From: Streptomyces violaceoruber
Lineage (GTDB): Bacteria; Actinomycetota; Actinomycetes; Streptomycetales; Streptomycetaceae
NCBI RefSeq assembly: GCF_033406955.1
Contig: NZ_CP137734.1
Span: 6,696,001-6,760,000, forward strand
Reading direction: 5' to 3'
Length of the DNA stretch: 64,000 nt
Every line of letters starts with the position of its first letter. The first letter of the stretch is position 1. The position numbers and the translations under genes were made by a program. Below the pieces are notes generated by a model, which saw only the letters and a program-made list of their open reading frames with translations, was not told the origin of the DNA and ran no database searches. Of this stretch, positions 16,500-25,516 are shown piece by piece.

Positions 16500-17504
16500 C
16501 TACAGCCAGCCCCGGTGCTTGAACTGCCGGTACAGCAGCAGCTCCAGGACGGCCATCAGCGCGATCACCGCCGGGTAGCCCCACAGCCAGTGCAGTTCCG
16601 GCATGTGGTCGAAGTTCATGCCGTAGATCCCCGCGACCATCGTCGGGACCGCGGCCATGGCCGCCCACGCCGAGATCTTCCGCATGTCGTCGTTCTGCCG
16701 GACGCTCGTCTGCGCCAGGTGCGCCGACAGGATGTCCGAGACCAGCCGGTCCAGGCTCTCCACCGACTCGTTCACGCGCGTGAGGTGGTCGCTCACGTCC
16801 CGGAAGAACGGCCGCGCCCTGTCGTTCACGAACGGCACGCCGCCGCCGTACACCCCGGTACCCGCCAGCCGGGCCAGCGGGGGCGCGAGCGGACCCGTCG
16901 CCCGGCGGAACTCCAGCACCTGCCGCTTGAAGGTGTAGATCCGCGACGCGGTGTGCCGGGAGCCGCCGCCGTCCGGCGAGAAGACCTCCGCCTCCAGCTC
17001 CTCCAGGTCGGTCTGGAGCTCGACCGCCACGTCCAGGTAGTGGTCGACGGTGGCGTCCGCGATCGCGTACAGGACCGCGGTGGGCCCCTTGCCGAGCAGT
17101 TCCGGCTCGTGCTCCAGACGCCGCCGCACGGCCTTCAGCGGGGAGCCCTCCCCGTGCCGGACGACGACCGCGAAGGCGTCGCCCAGGAAGATCATGAGTT
17201 CGCCGGTGGAGACGGCGTCGCTGTCCGGCTCGTACACCACCGGCTTGAGGACGGCGAAGACCGAGTCGTCGTACACCTCCAGCTTGGGCCGCTGATGCGC
17301 CTTGAGGGCGTCCTCCACCGCCAGCGGGTGCAGCCCGAACTCCTGGCTGACCAGCTCGAACTCCTTCTCCGTCGGCTCGTGCAAGCCGATCCAGACGAAG
17401 CCGCCGGCCTCCCGCGCCTCACCGAGCGCGTCGGAGAAGTCCTCGGGCCCGTCGGTGCGGCGCCCGTCCCGGTAGATGGCGCAGTCGACGATCACCGAAC
17501 CCAT
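16500..17504 (-). CDS. corA: CorA-family Mg2+/Co2+ transporter
   Basis: Inner-membrane divalent cation channel of 334 residues. A long cytoplasmic funnel domain (about 1-265) is followed by two C-terminal transmembrane helices. The signature YGMN pore motif (VAGIYGMNFDHMPELHW) lies at the end of the first helix, and the tail is LLLYRQFKHRGWL. Homologues form pentamers. The ATG is at 17504, 52 bp from the divergent phosphatase gene. It could also carry Co2+ or Ni2+. Confidence 0.92.
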   Translation of the reverse strand: MGSVIVDCAIYRDGRRTDGPEDFSDALGEAREAGGFVWIGLHEPTEKEFELVSQEFGLHPLAVEDALKAHQRPKLEVYDDSVFAVLKPVVYEPDSDAVSTGELMIFLGDAFAVVVRHGEGSPLKAVRRRLEHEPELLGKGPTAVLYAIADATVDHYLDVAVELQTDLEELEAEVFSPDGGGSRHTASRIYTFKRQVLEFRRATGPLAPPLARLAGTGVYGGGVPFVNDRARPFFRDVSDHLTRVNESVESLDRLVSDILSAHLAQTSVRQNDDMRKISAWAAMAAVPTMVAGIYGMNFDHMPELHWLWGYPAVIALMAVLELLLYRQFKHRGWL

Positions 17505-17556
17505 TCTCCCCTCGTCCCGGCGCCCCTGTACCGCGCCGTACGCCTACCCTGGCCGC

Positions 17557-18243
17557 ATGCCCACGCTGATCCTGGTTAGGCACGGACGTTCCACCGCCAA
17601 CACCGAGGGGCTGCTCGCCGGCTGGACGCCCGGCGTCGCCCTCGACGAACGCGGCGCCGCGCAGGCCGCCGCGCTCCCCGGGCGGCTCGCCGGCCTGCCG
17701 CTGTCCGAGATCGTCACCAGCCCACTGCAGCGCTGCCAGGAGACCCTCCGGCCGCTGCTCGACGCCCGGCCCGAGCTGCGGGCGCACACCGACGAACGGA
17801 TCGGGGAGTGCCACTACGGCGACTGGTCCGGCCGCAAGCTCGCCGAACTGGGGAACGAGCCCCTGATGGAGGTCGTGCAGGCGCACCCGTCCGCCGCGGC
17901 CTTCCCCGGCGGCGAGTCGATGCGCGCCATGCAGACCCGCGCCGCCGAGGCGGTACGCGAGTGGAACGCGCGCGTGGAACGCGACCACGGCCCCGACGCC
18001 GTCTACCTCATGTGCTCCCACGGCGACATCATCAAGTCCCTCGTCGCCGAGGCACTCGGCCTCCACCTCGACCTCTTCCAGCGGATCTCCGTCGAGCCGT
18101 GCTCGGTCACCGCGATCCGCTACACCCGGCTGCGCCCCTTCCTGGTCCGCCTCGGCGACACGGGCGACTTCGCCTCCCTGGCCCCGCGCGAGGAGCCGTC
18201 CGGTGACGAGGCGCCGGTCGGGGGTGGTGCGGGCGCACCGTGA
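17557..18243 (+). CDS. Histidine phosphatase (MSMEG_4193-type phosphomutase-like)
   Basis: Phosphoglycerate-mutase fold phosphatase of 228 residues. The catalytic histidine is in LVRHGRSTANTEG near the N-terminus, and the second active-site histidine is in MCSHGDIIKSLV. The family is found next to DUF3090 and SCO1664-type genes across actinobacteria, close to mshC, exactly as here. ATG 17557 has TACCCT seven bases upstream and no ribosome site, so a leaderless transcript is likely. The substrate is unknown; the context suggests it works with the following kinase-fold protein. Confidence 0.85.
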   Translation: MPTLILVRHGRSTANTEGLLAGWTPGVALDERGAAQAAALPGRLAGLPLSEIVTSPLQRCQETLRPLLDARPELRAHTDERIGECHYGDWSGRKLAELGNEPLMEVVQAHPSAAAFPGGESMRAMQTRAAEAVREWNARVERDHGPDAVYLMCSHGDIIKSLVAEALGLHLDLFQRISVEPCSVTAIRYTRLRPFLVRLGDTGDFASLAPREEPSGDEAPVGGGAGAP

Positions 18244-18328
18244 TCGTCCGCCGCAGTAGGGTGAACCGGTCGCGGCAGTGTCCCCGATCCCGATCTTCCG
18301 CTTTCCCCGACTTCCATGGAGACAGGAC

Positions 18329-18919
18329 GTGTCCCGTCAGGTGTTCCTCTACGACCAACCGGAACGTTTCGTGGCCGGTACGGTCGGGCTGCCCGGGCGC
18401 CGTACGTTCTTCCTCCAGGCCTCCGCCGGCTCCCGGGTGACCAGCGTGGCCCTGGAGAAGACCCAGGTCGCCGCCCTCGCCGAACGCATGGACGAGCTTT
18501 TGGACGAGGTCGTACGGCGCAGCGGCGGCAGCACCGTCGTTCCCGCCACGGCCCCCACCGGGCCCGCCGACACGGCGCCGCTGGACACCCCCGTCGAGGA
18601 GGAGTTCAGGGTCGGCACCATGGCGCTGGCCTGGGACGGCGAGGACCAGCGCATGATCGTCGAGGCGCAGGCCCTCGTGGAGCTGGACGCCGAGTCCGAG
18701 GAGGACCTGGCGGAGGCCGAGGAACGGCTCCTCCAGGACGAGGAGAACGGCCCGCCGATGCTCCGGGTCCGCCTCACCGGCGCGCAGGCCAGGGCCTTCG
18801 CCAAGCGCGCCCTCGACGTCGTCAACGCCGGGCGGCCGCCGTGCCCGCTGTGCAGCCTCCCGCTCGACCCGGAAGGACACGTATGTCCGCGCCAGAACGG
18901 ATACCGCCGCGGAGCGTGA
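18329..18919 (+). CDS. DUF3090 family protein
   Basis: Conserved actinobacterial protein of 196 residues. It begins SRQVFLYDQPERFVAGTVG and ends with a cysteine cluster CPLCSLPLDPEGHVCPRQNG that looks like a small zinc-binding knuckle. No enzymatic motif is visible and the function is unknown. The GTG start is chosen by family length. Its 3' end overlaps the SCO1664-type gene by 37 bp, so the two must be co-expressed. It sits between the phosphatase and the kinase-fold gene in a fixed actinobacterial order leading to mshC. Confidence 0.85.
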   Translation: MSRQVFLYDQPERFVAGTVGLPGRRTFFLQASAGSRVTSVALEKTQVAALAERMDELLDEVVRRSGGSTVVPATAPTGPADTAPLDTPVEEEFRVGTMALAWDGEDQRMIVEAQALVELDAESEEDLAEAEERLLQDEENGPPMLRVRLTGAQARAFAKRALDVVNAGRPPCPLCSLPLDPEGHVCPRQNGYRRGA

Positions 18920-19713
18920 CCACCGACGCGGCGGCCGCCGAACTGCTCGCCCTGGGCGAACTGACCGTGCGCGGACGCATCCGCGACGCCTCCAACGCGG
19001 CCCTGTACTGCACGGTGACGCACGAAGGACGCGAGGCGGCCTGCGTCTACAAGCCGGTCGCCGGGGAACGCCCGCTGTGGGACTTCCCCGACGGCACCCT
19101 CGCCCAGCGCGAGGTCGCCGCCTACGAGGTCTCCGAGGCCACCGGCTGGGGCCTGGTCCCGCCCACCGTGCTGCGCGACGGCCCGTACGGCGAGGGCATG
19201 GTCCAGCTGTGGATCGAGACCGTGCCGGAGACGGAGCTGCTCGCCCTGGTGGACGAGGAGGAACCCGGCCCCGGCTGGAAGGGGATCGCCCTCGCCGAGG
19301 TCGGTGAGGGCCGCACCGCGCTGCTCGTCCACGCCGACGACGAACGGCTGCGCCGGCTCGCCGTACTCGACGCCGTGATCAACAACGCCGACCGCAAGGG
19401 CGGCCACCTGCTGCCCGCGGCGGGGGAGCGGCTGTACGGCATCGACCACGGGGTCACCTTCAACGCCGAGAACAAGCTGCGCACCCTGCTGTGGGGCTGG
19501 GCGGGCGACGCCCTCACCGGGGAGGCCCTGGCGGTGCTCGACGCCCTCAGGCGGGCGCTGAAGGACGGCGGCACCCTGGCCCTCCGGCTCGCCGCGCTCA
19601 TCACCCCCGCCGAACTCGACGCCACGCGCGCGCGGGTCGACGCCCTGCTGGCCTCCGGCAAGCACCCCGAACCCGGCGGCGAGTGGCCGGCCATCCCCTG
19701 GCCGCCCGTGTAG
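18883..19713 (+). CDS. SCO1664-family protein with a PI3/4-kinase/HipA-like fold
   Basis: Protein of 276 residues with kinase-like landmarks: a beta-lobe lysine (VYKPV, K57), a catalytic-loop-like LDAVINNADRKGGH (D162, N166-N167, D169) and a metal-loop-like YGIDHGVTFN (D187). The pattern resembles PI3/PI4-kinase and HipA-type kinases more than Ser/Thr kinases. The substrate is unknown and activity is inferred only from these residues. The ATG lies inside the end of the DUF3090 gene, with GGAAGGAC upstream. Downstream, 105 bp away, is mshC. Confidence 0.8.
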   Translation: MSAPERIPPRSVTTDAAAAELLALGELTVRGRIRDASNAALYCTVTHEGREAACVYKPVAGERPLWDFPDGTLAQREVAAYEVSEATGWGLVPPTVLRDGPYGEGMVQLWIETVPETELLALVDEEEPGPGWKGIALAEVGEGRTALLVHADDERLRRLAVLDAVINNADRKGGHLLPAAGERLYGIDHGVTFNAENKLRTLLWGWAGDALTGEALAVLDALRRALKDGGTLALRLAALITPAELDATRARVDALLASGKHPEPGGEWPAIPWPPV

Positions 19714-19815
19714 ACCTCCGATGCCACACCGGCCGGTGGCGCGCAAGAGCGCGTTACCGGCCATCCGGCCCGGTCCGGTTCGTGTACGCAACACTCGTCC
19801 GGTTAGGCTCATGAC

Positions 19816-21045
19816 ATGCATGCCTGGCCCGCTTCCGAGGTCCCCGCCCTGCCTGGTCAGGGCCGCGACCTGAGGATCCACGACACCGCGACCGGCGGCC
19901 CCGTCACCCTCGACCCCGGTCCCGTCGCCCGTATCTACGTCTGCGGCATCACGCCGTACGACGCCACCCACATGGGTCACGCGGCGACCTACAACGCGTT
20001 CGACCTCGTGCAGCGCGTGTGGCTCGACACCAAGCGGCAGGTCCACTACGTCCAGAACGTCACCGACGTGGACGACCCGCTCCTGGAGCGGGCCGTGCGC
20101 GACGGGGTCGACTGGACCGCCCTCGCCGAGCAGGAGACCGCCCTCTTCCGCGAGGACATGACGGCGCTGCGGATGCTCCCGCCCCAGCACTACATAGGCG
20201 CCGTCGAGGCCATACCCGGCATCGTCCCGCTCGTCGAGCGGCTGCGTGACGCCGGCGCGGCCTACGAGCTGGAGGGCGACGTCTACTTCTCCGTCGAGGC
20301 GGACCCGCACTTCGGCGGCGTCTCCCACCTCGACGCCGCCACCATGCGGCTGCTCTCCGCCGAACGCGGCGGCGACCCCGACCGGCCCGGCAAGAAGAAC
20401 CCGCTCGACCCGATGCTGTGGATGGCCGCCCGCGAGGGCGAGCCCAGCTGGGACGGCGGCACCCTGGGCCGCGGGCGCCCCGGCTGGCACATCGAGTGCG
20501 TCGCCATCGCCCTCGACCACCTCGGCATGGGCTTCGACGTCCAGGGCGGCGGCTCCGACCTGGCCTTCCCGCACCACGAGATGGGCGCCTCGCACGCCCA
20601 GGCCCTCACCGGCGAATTCCCCATGGCCAAGGCGTACGTGCACGCCGGCATGGTCGGTCTCGACGGCGAGAAGATGTCCAAGTCCAAGGGCAACCTGGTC
20701 TTCGTGTCGCAGCTGCGCCGCGAGGGCGTCGACCCGGCCGCCATCCGGCTCACGCTGCTCGCCCACCACTACCGCTCCGACTGGGAGTGGACCGACCAGG
20801 TGCTTCAGGACGCCCTCGCCCGCCTCGACCGCTGGCGCGCCGCCGTCTCCCGCCCCGACGGTCCGCCCGCCGAGGCCCTGGTGGAGGAGATCCGCGAGGC
20901 CCTCGCGAACGACCTGGACTCCCCGGCCGCCCTGGCGGCGGTCGACCGCTGGGCAGCTCTCCAGCAGGAGTCGGGCGGCACGGACATCGGCGCCCCGGGC
21001 GTGGTCTCCCGAGCCGTGGACGCCCTGCTGGGCGTGGCGCTGTAA
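19816..21045 (+). CDS. mshC: Mycothiol ligase MshC
   Basis: ATP-dependent cysteine:1D-myo-inosityl 2-amino-2-deoxy-glucopyranoside ligase of 409 residues, the third step of mycothiol biosynthesis. It is a cysteinyl-tRNA synthetase paralogue lacking the anticodon-binding C-terminal domain. The zinc cysteine is in YVCGITPYD, the HIGH-type motif is THMGH and the KMSKS motif is GEKMSKSKGN. The length fits MshC and not CysS. It ends just before a strong bidirectional terminator. Confidence 0.95.
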   Translation: MHAWPASEVPALPGQGRDLRIHDTATGGPVTLDPGPVARIYVCGITPYDATHMGHAATYNAFDLVQRVWLDTKRQVHYVQNVTDVDDPLLERAVRDGVDWTALAEQETALFREDMTALRMLPPQHYIGAVEAIPGIVPLVERLRDAGAAYELEGDVYFSVEADPHFGGVSHLDAATMRLLSAERGGDPDRPGKKNPLDPMLWMAAREGEPSWDGGTLGRGRPGWHIECVAIALDHLGMGFDVQGGGSDLAFPHHEMGASHAQALTGEFPMAKAYVHAGMVGLDGEKMSKSKGNLVFVSQLRREGVDPAAIRLTLLAHHYRSDWEWTDQVLQDALARLDRWRAAVSRPDGPPAEALVEEIREALANDLDSPAALAAVDRWAALQQESGGTDIGAPGVVSRAVDALLGVAL

Positions 21046-21066
21046 ACAGGCGTACAGACAGAAAAA

Positions 21067-21102
21067 GAACCAGGGCCGCTTCTCTTGAAGCGGCCCTGGT
21101 TC
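21067..21102. terminator. Bidirectional terminator between mshC and the PAC2 gene
   Basis: A perfect 16-bp stem (from GAACCAGGGCC to its complement) around a TCTT loop, with an A-run on the 5' side (GAAAAAGAA) that becomes a T-run for the minus strand. It lies between convergent genes. Confidence 0.9.
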
Positions 21103-21108
21103 CTTCGC

Positions 21109-22110
21109 TCAGTCCTCCGACGACTCCTCGTCGTCCCCGCCCGCCTTCGGCGGCTTCGGTGGCCGGGCCCGCCCACTCGGGTTGTCCCGCCGGAACGGCG
21201 CCCCGGCCGGCCCGTCACCGCCGTCCGCCGTGGCGTGTCCGCCAGGGCCCCCGGGCCCACCCGGCCCCGCCCCGTCCCGCCGCCGCAGATACCGCTCGAA
21301 CTCCCGCGCGATCGCCTCGCCCGACGCCTCCGGCAGCTCCGCCGTGTCCCGGGCCTCCTCCAGCGACTGCACGTACTCGGCGACCTCGGTGTCCTCCGCG
21401 GCCAGCTGGTCCACGCCCACCTGCCAGGCACGCGCGTCCTCGGGCAGCTCGCCCAGCGGCACCCGCACGCCGATCAGGTCCTCCAGCCGGTTCAGCAGAG
21501 CCAGCGTGGCCTTCGGGTTCGGCGGCTGCGAGACGTAGTGCGGCACCGCCGCCCACAGCGACACGGCCGGCACGCCCGCGTGCGTGCACGCCTCCTGGAG
21601 GATGCCGACGATGCCCGTGGGCCCCTCGTACTTGGTCTCCTCCAGGTCCATGCGCCGCGCCAGGTCGGCGTCCGACGTGGTCCCGCTGATCGGGACCGGA
21701 CGGGTGTGCGGCGTGTCGCCCAGCAGGGCGCCCAGGACGACCACCAGCTCGACGCCCAGCTCGTGGGCGAAGCCGAGCAGCTCGTTGCAGAACGAGCGCC
21801 AGCGCATGGACGGTTCGATGCCGCGGACGAGCACGAGGTCGCGCGGTTTGTCGCCGCCGACCCGGACCACCGACAGCCTGGTCGTCGGCCAGGTGATCTT
21901 GCGGACGCCGTCCTCCATGAACACCGTGGGACGGTTGACCTGGAAGTCGTAGTAGTCCTCGGCGTCCAGCGCCGCGAACACCTCGCCCTTCCACTCCCGG
22001 TCGAGATGCGCGACCGCGGTGGAGGCGGCGTCACCGGCATCGTTCCAGCCCTCGAACGCGGCCACCATGACCGGGTCGACCAGCTCGGGAACCCCCTCGA
22101 GCTCGATCAC
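21109..22110 (-). CDS. PAC2 family protein
   Basis: Protein of 333 residues with the PAC2 (proteasome assembly chaperone 2-like) fold, common in actinobacteria and archaea. The N-terminus IELEGVPELVDPVMVAAFEG and the internal VVVLGALLGDTPHTRPVPI are typical. The C-terminal 60 residues are Gly/Pro/Asp-rich and probably disordered. The GTG start has a perfect AAGGAGG site 8 nt upstream. The bacterial role is unknown. Eukaryotic PAC2 helps assemble 20S proteasomes and a complete proteasome locus lies 20 kb away, but no direct link is visible. Confidence 0.85.
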   Translation of the reverse strand: MIELEGVPELVDPVMVAAFEGWNDAGDAASTAVAHLDREWKGEVFAALDAEDYYDFQVNRPTVFMEDGVRKITWPTTRLSVVRVGGDKPRDLVLVRGIEPSMRWRSFCNELLGFAHELGVELVVVLGALLGDTPHTRPVPISGTTSDADLARRMDLEETKYEGPTGIVGILQEACTHAGVPAVSLWAAVPHYVSQPPNPKATLALLNRLEDLIGVRVPLGELPEDARAWQVGVDQLAAEDTEVAEYVQSLEEARDTAELPEASGEAIAREFERYLRRRDGAGPGGPGGPGGHATADGGDGPAGAPFRRDNPSGRARPPKPPKAGGDDEESSED

Positions 22111-22188
22111 CCAGCGCCTCCTTCCGACGTGCCCTCGCGTACCCCCCAACCTTACGGCGTGCCGAGGGGCCGCCCGCAGCCCCTGTGC

Positions 22189-22217
22189 ACGGGGCAGTGA
22201 ACGGATCACTGCCCCGT
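22189..22217. terminator. Terminator downstream of glpD
   Basis: ACGGGGCAGTGA pairs perfectly with TCACTGCCCCGT around a 5-nt loop, 45 bp past the glpD stop on the minus strand. Confidence 0.75.
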
Positions 22218-22261
22218 CCCCGGGGTCCGGACACCCGCCGCGCGGTGCGGAGACGAGGGCC

Positions 22262-23878
22262 CTACTTCTTGTCCAGCACGTCCTGGACCTGCGTGCGGAC
22301 GTCGTCCGTGGCCAGGCCCCGGATCGTCAGGGTCGTACGGCGGCGCAGCACGTCGTCCGCCGTCTCGGCCCACTCGTTGTCCCGGGCCCACACGACCTGC
22401 GCCCAGATCTCCGGGGCGTCCGGGTGGACGCGCCGCGCCAGCTCCGGGCTCTCGTTGGCGAGCCGGGCGATGTCGAAGGCGAGCGAACCGTAGTGCGTGG
22501 CCAGGTGCCTGGCGGTGTCCGCCGCCATGCGCGGGCCGGGCGCCGAACCGTCCACCAGCAGCCGGTGGGCGACCGCGCGCGGGTTGGCGACGCCGGGCAG
22601 CGGCAGCTTCTTCGGCAGCGACGCGATCGGCTCGAAGTCGTCGCCCAGCGGGTGGCCCGGCAGCGCCTCCAGCTTCTTCATCACCGTACGGCCGATGTGG
22701 CGGAAGGTGGTCCACTTGCCGCCGGCGACGGACAGCATGCCGCCCCGGCCCTCGGTCACGACCGTCTCGCGCTTGGCCTTCGCCGTGTCGCCGGGACCGC
22801 CCGGCAGCACCCGCAGACCCGCGAAGGAGTACGTGATGAGGTCCCGGTCGAGCTGCTGGTCGCGGATGGAGAACGCGGCCTCGTCCAGGATCTGGGTTAT
22901 GTCCTTGTCGTTGACCGCGACGTCCGCCGGGTCGCCCTCGAACTCCTCGTCGGTGGTGCCGAGCAGCAGCATGTCCTCCCAGGGGAGGGCGAAGGTGATC
23001 CGGTACTTGTCGATCGGGGTGGCCAGCGCGGCCTTCCACGGCGCGGTGCGCTTGAGCACCAGGTGCGCGCCCTTGGAGAGCCGGATCGACGGCGCCGCGG
23101 CCGGGTCCTCCATGCGGCGCAGGTGGTCGACCCACGGGCCGGTGGCGTTGAGCACCAGGCGGGCGTTCACGCCGAACTCGTCGCCGGACAGCCGGTCCTT
23201 CAGCTCGGCGCCGGTCACCCGGCCGCCCGTGAAGCGCAGGCCGGTGACCTCGGCGTGGTTGAGGACCACCGCGCCGGACTCGACCGCCGCGCGGACCGTC
23301 ATCAGGGCCATGCGGGCGTCGTTCATCTGGTCGTCGCCGTACACGGCCACGGCCTTGAGGTTGTCGGTGCGCAGCTCGGGCACGTCCTGCGCGGCCTTGG
23401 CCGGGGAGAGCAGGTGGCCGACGCCGTCACCGAAGGCGGACAGCGCCGAGTACGCGAAGACGCCGGCCCCGAGCTTCGCCGCGCCGTGCGGTCCGCCCTT
23501 GTACACGGGGAGGTAGAAGGTGAGCGGGTTCGCCAGGTGGGGGGCCACCTGGCGGGAGACCGCACGGCGTTCGAAGTGGTTCTCCGCCACCAGCTTCACC
23601 GCGCCGGTCTGCAGGTAGCGCAGTCCGCCGTGGAGCAGCTTGGAGGAGGCGGAGGAGGTGGCACCGGCGAAGTCGCCGGCGTCGACCACGGCCACCCTGA
23701 GGCCGGACTGCGCGGCGTGCCAGGCGGTGGAGATGCCCAGGATGCCGCCGCCGATCACGAGAAGGTCGTACGACGCCTTGGAGAGCTGCTCCCGGGTCTC
23801 GGCCCGGCTCGGGTTGGAGCCGGAGGCCGGGTGCGTACCCAGGGCAGGCACGGACTGCAGGGTGGACTGAGTGGTCAT
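22262..23878 (-). CDS. glpD: Glycerol-3-phosphate dehydrogenase (FAD)
   Basis: Membrane-associated flavoenzyme of 538 residues that oxidises glycerol-3-phosphate to dihydroxyacetone phosphate and feeds electrons to quinones. The FAD-binding GGGILG motif is at about residues 41-46, followed by VAVVDAGDFAGATSSASSKL and HGGLRYL, as in GlpD/GlpA. It is the last gene of the gyl (glycerol) operon, 8 bp after glpK, and ends before a clear terminator. ATG start, with GGAGTAAGAACC upstream. Confidence 0.93.
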   Translation of the reverse strand: MTTQSTLQSVPALGTHPASGSNPSRAETREQLSKASYDLLVIGGGILGISTAWHAAQSGLRVAVVDAGDFAGATSSASSKLLHGGLRYLQTGAVKLVAENHFERRAVSRQVAPHLANPLTFYLPVYKGGPHGAAKLGAGVFAYSALSAFGDGVGHLLSPAKAAQDVPELRTDNLKAVAVYGDDQMNDARMALMTVRAAVESGAVVLNHAEVTGLRFTGGRVTGAELKDRLSGDEFGVNARLVLNATGPWVDHLRRMEDPAAAPSIRLSKGAHLVLKRTAPWKAALATPIDKYRITFALPWEDMLLLGTTDEEFEGDPADVAVNDKDITQILDEAAFSIRDQQLDRDLITYSFAGLRVLPGGPGDTAKAKRETVVTEGRGGMLSVAGGKWTTFRHIGRTVMKKLEALPGHPLGDDFEPIASLPKKLPLPGVANPRAVAHRLLVDGSAPGPRMAADTARHLATHYGSLAFDIARLANESPELARRVHPDAPEIWAQVVWARDNEWAETADDVLRRRTTLTIRGLATDDVRTQVQDVLDKK

Positions 23879-23886
23879 GGTGGTTC

Positions 23887-25425
23887 TTACTCCTCGTCCT
23901 CGAGCCAGCCCATGGTCCGCTCGACGGCCTTGAGCCAGCTCTTGTACTCACGGTCGCGGATGTCCGCGTCCATGCGGGGGGTCCACTCGGCGGCCCGCCG
24001 CCAGTTGGCGCGCAGGTCGTCGGTGCTGTTCCAGAAGCCGACGGCGAGACCGGCGGCGTAGGCGGCGCCGAGGCAGGTGGTCTCGGCGACCATCGGGCGC
24101 ACCACGGGGGCGTCCACGAAGTCGGCGAGGGTCTGCATCAGCAGGTTGTTGGAGGTCATGCCGCCGTCGACCTTGAGGGCGGTCAGCTCCACCCCGGAGT
24201 CCTTCGTCATGGCGTCCGCGATCTCCCGCGTCTGCCAGGCGGTGGCCTCCAGGACGGCGCGCGCGAGGTGCGCCTTGGTCACGTACCGGGTGAGGCCGGC
24301 GATCACACCGCGGGCGTCGGAACGCCAGTACGGGGCGAACAGGCCGGAGAAGGCCGGCACGAAGTAGGCGCCGCCGTTGTCCTCGACGGTCAGGGCGAGG
24401 GTCTCGATCTCGGCGGCGGTGGAGATCAGGCCCATCTGGTCGCGCATCCACTGCACCAGCGAACCGGTGACGGCGATCGAGCCCTCCAGGGCGTAGACCG
24501 TGTCCTGGTCGCCGATCTTGTAGCCGACCGTGGTCAGCAGGCCCGAGTAGGAGTTGATCAGCTTGTCGCCGGTGTTCATCACCATGAAGGTGCCGGTGCC
24601 GTACGTCGACTTGGTCTCGCCCTCGGAGAAGCAGGTCTGGCCGAACAGGGCCGCCTGCTGGTCGCCGAGCGCGGAGGCGACCGGGATGCCGCCGAGCAGC
24701 TCGCCGAGGCGGCCGCCGGTGATCTCGCCGTACACCTCGGCGGAGGAGCGGATCTCGGGGAGCATCTGCATCGGGACGCCGATCGACTCGGCGATCTTCT
24801 CGTCCCACGCCATGGTGTGCAGGTTCATCAGCATGGTGCGGGAGGCGTTGGTGACGTCGGTGACGTGCTTGCCGCCGTTCACCCCGCCGGTCAGGTTCCA
24901 GATGACCCAGGTGTCCATGGTGCCGAAGAGCAGGTCGCCCGCCTCGGCGCGCTCGCGCAGACCGTCGACGTTGTCGAGCAGCCAGCGGGCCTTGGGACCG
25001 GCGAAGTAGGAGGCGAGGGGCAGGCCGGTCTCGCGGCGGAAGCGGTCCTGGCCGACGTTGCGGCCGAGCTCCTTGCACAGGGCGTCGGTGCGGGTGTCCT
25101 GCCAGACGATGGCGTTGTGGACGGGCTCACCGGTGTTCTTGTCCCAGACGAGGGTGGTCTCGCGCTGGTTGGTGATGCCGATGGCCTTGATGTCGTCGCG
25201 GGTGATGCCGGCCTTCTCGACGGCTCCGGCGACGACCTCCTGGACGTTGGTCCAGATCTCGGTGGCGTCGTGCTCGACCCAGCCCGGCTTGGGGAAGATC
25301 TGCTCGTGCTCCTTCTGGTCGACGGAGACGATGCGTCCGTCCCGGTCGAAGACGATGCAGCGCGAGGAGGTCGTGCCCTGGTCGATCGCGGCGATGAAGG
25401 GGCCTGCGGTGTGGGAGTCGGTCAC
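23887..25425 (-). CDS. glpK: Glycerol kinase
   Basis: FGGY-family kinase of 512 residues making glycerol-3-phosphate from glycerol and ATP. The phosphate-1 motif AIDQGTTSSRCIVFD is near the N-terminus; TYGTGTFMVMNTG and VDGGMTSNN are the other ATPase-core signatures. The GTG at 25425 is chosen for its AGGAGC site and because the family start falls there; the open frame extends further upstream without family similarity. It lies between glpF and glpD in the gyl operon and is expected to be controlled by GylR. Confidence 0.95.
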   Translation of the reverse strand: MTDSHTAGPFIAAIDQGTTSSRCIVFDRDGRIVSVDQKEHEQIFPKPGWVEHDATEIWTNVQEVVAGAVEKAGITRDDIKAIGITNQRETTLVWDKNTGEPVHNAIVWQDTRTDALCKELGRNVGQDRFRRETGLPLASYFAGPKARWLLDNVDGLRERAEAGDLLFGTMDTWVIWNLTGGVNGGKHVTDVTNASRTMLMNLHTMAWDEKIAESIGVPMQMLPEIRSSAEVYGEITGGRLGELLGGIPVASALGDQQAALFGQTCFSEGETKSTYGTGTFMVMNTGDKLINSYSGLLTTVGYKIGDQDTVYALEGSIAVTGSLVQWMRDQMGLISTAAEIETLALTVEDNGGAYFVPAFSGLFAPYWRSDARGVIAGLTRYVTKAHLARAVLEATAWQTREIADAMTKDSGVELTALKVDGGMTSNNLLMQTLADFVDAPVVRPMVAETTCLGAAYAAGLAVGFWNSTDDLRANWRRAAEWTPRMDADIRDREYKSWLKAVERTMGWLEDEE

Positions 25426-25516
25426 TGTGTGCTCCTGGGGTTCCGTGGTGGGTGGCGGTGGCCGGTGCGTACGGCGCGTGGTCTGCGGCTCGATGATCGC
25501 CGAAGCGGGGGCCCGC

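Noticed and set aside
23361..23383. TTGTCGGTG on the plus strand inside glpD.
   Set aside because: No TAnnnT follows after 8 nt and no plus-strand gene starts nearby.
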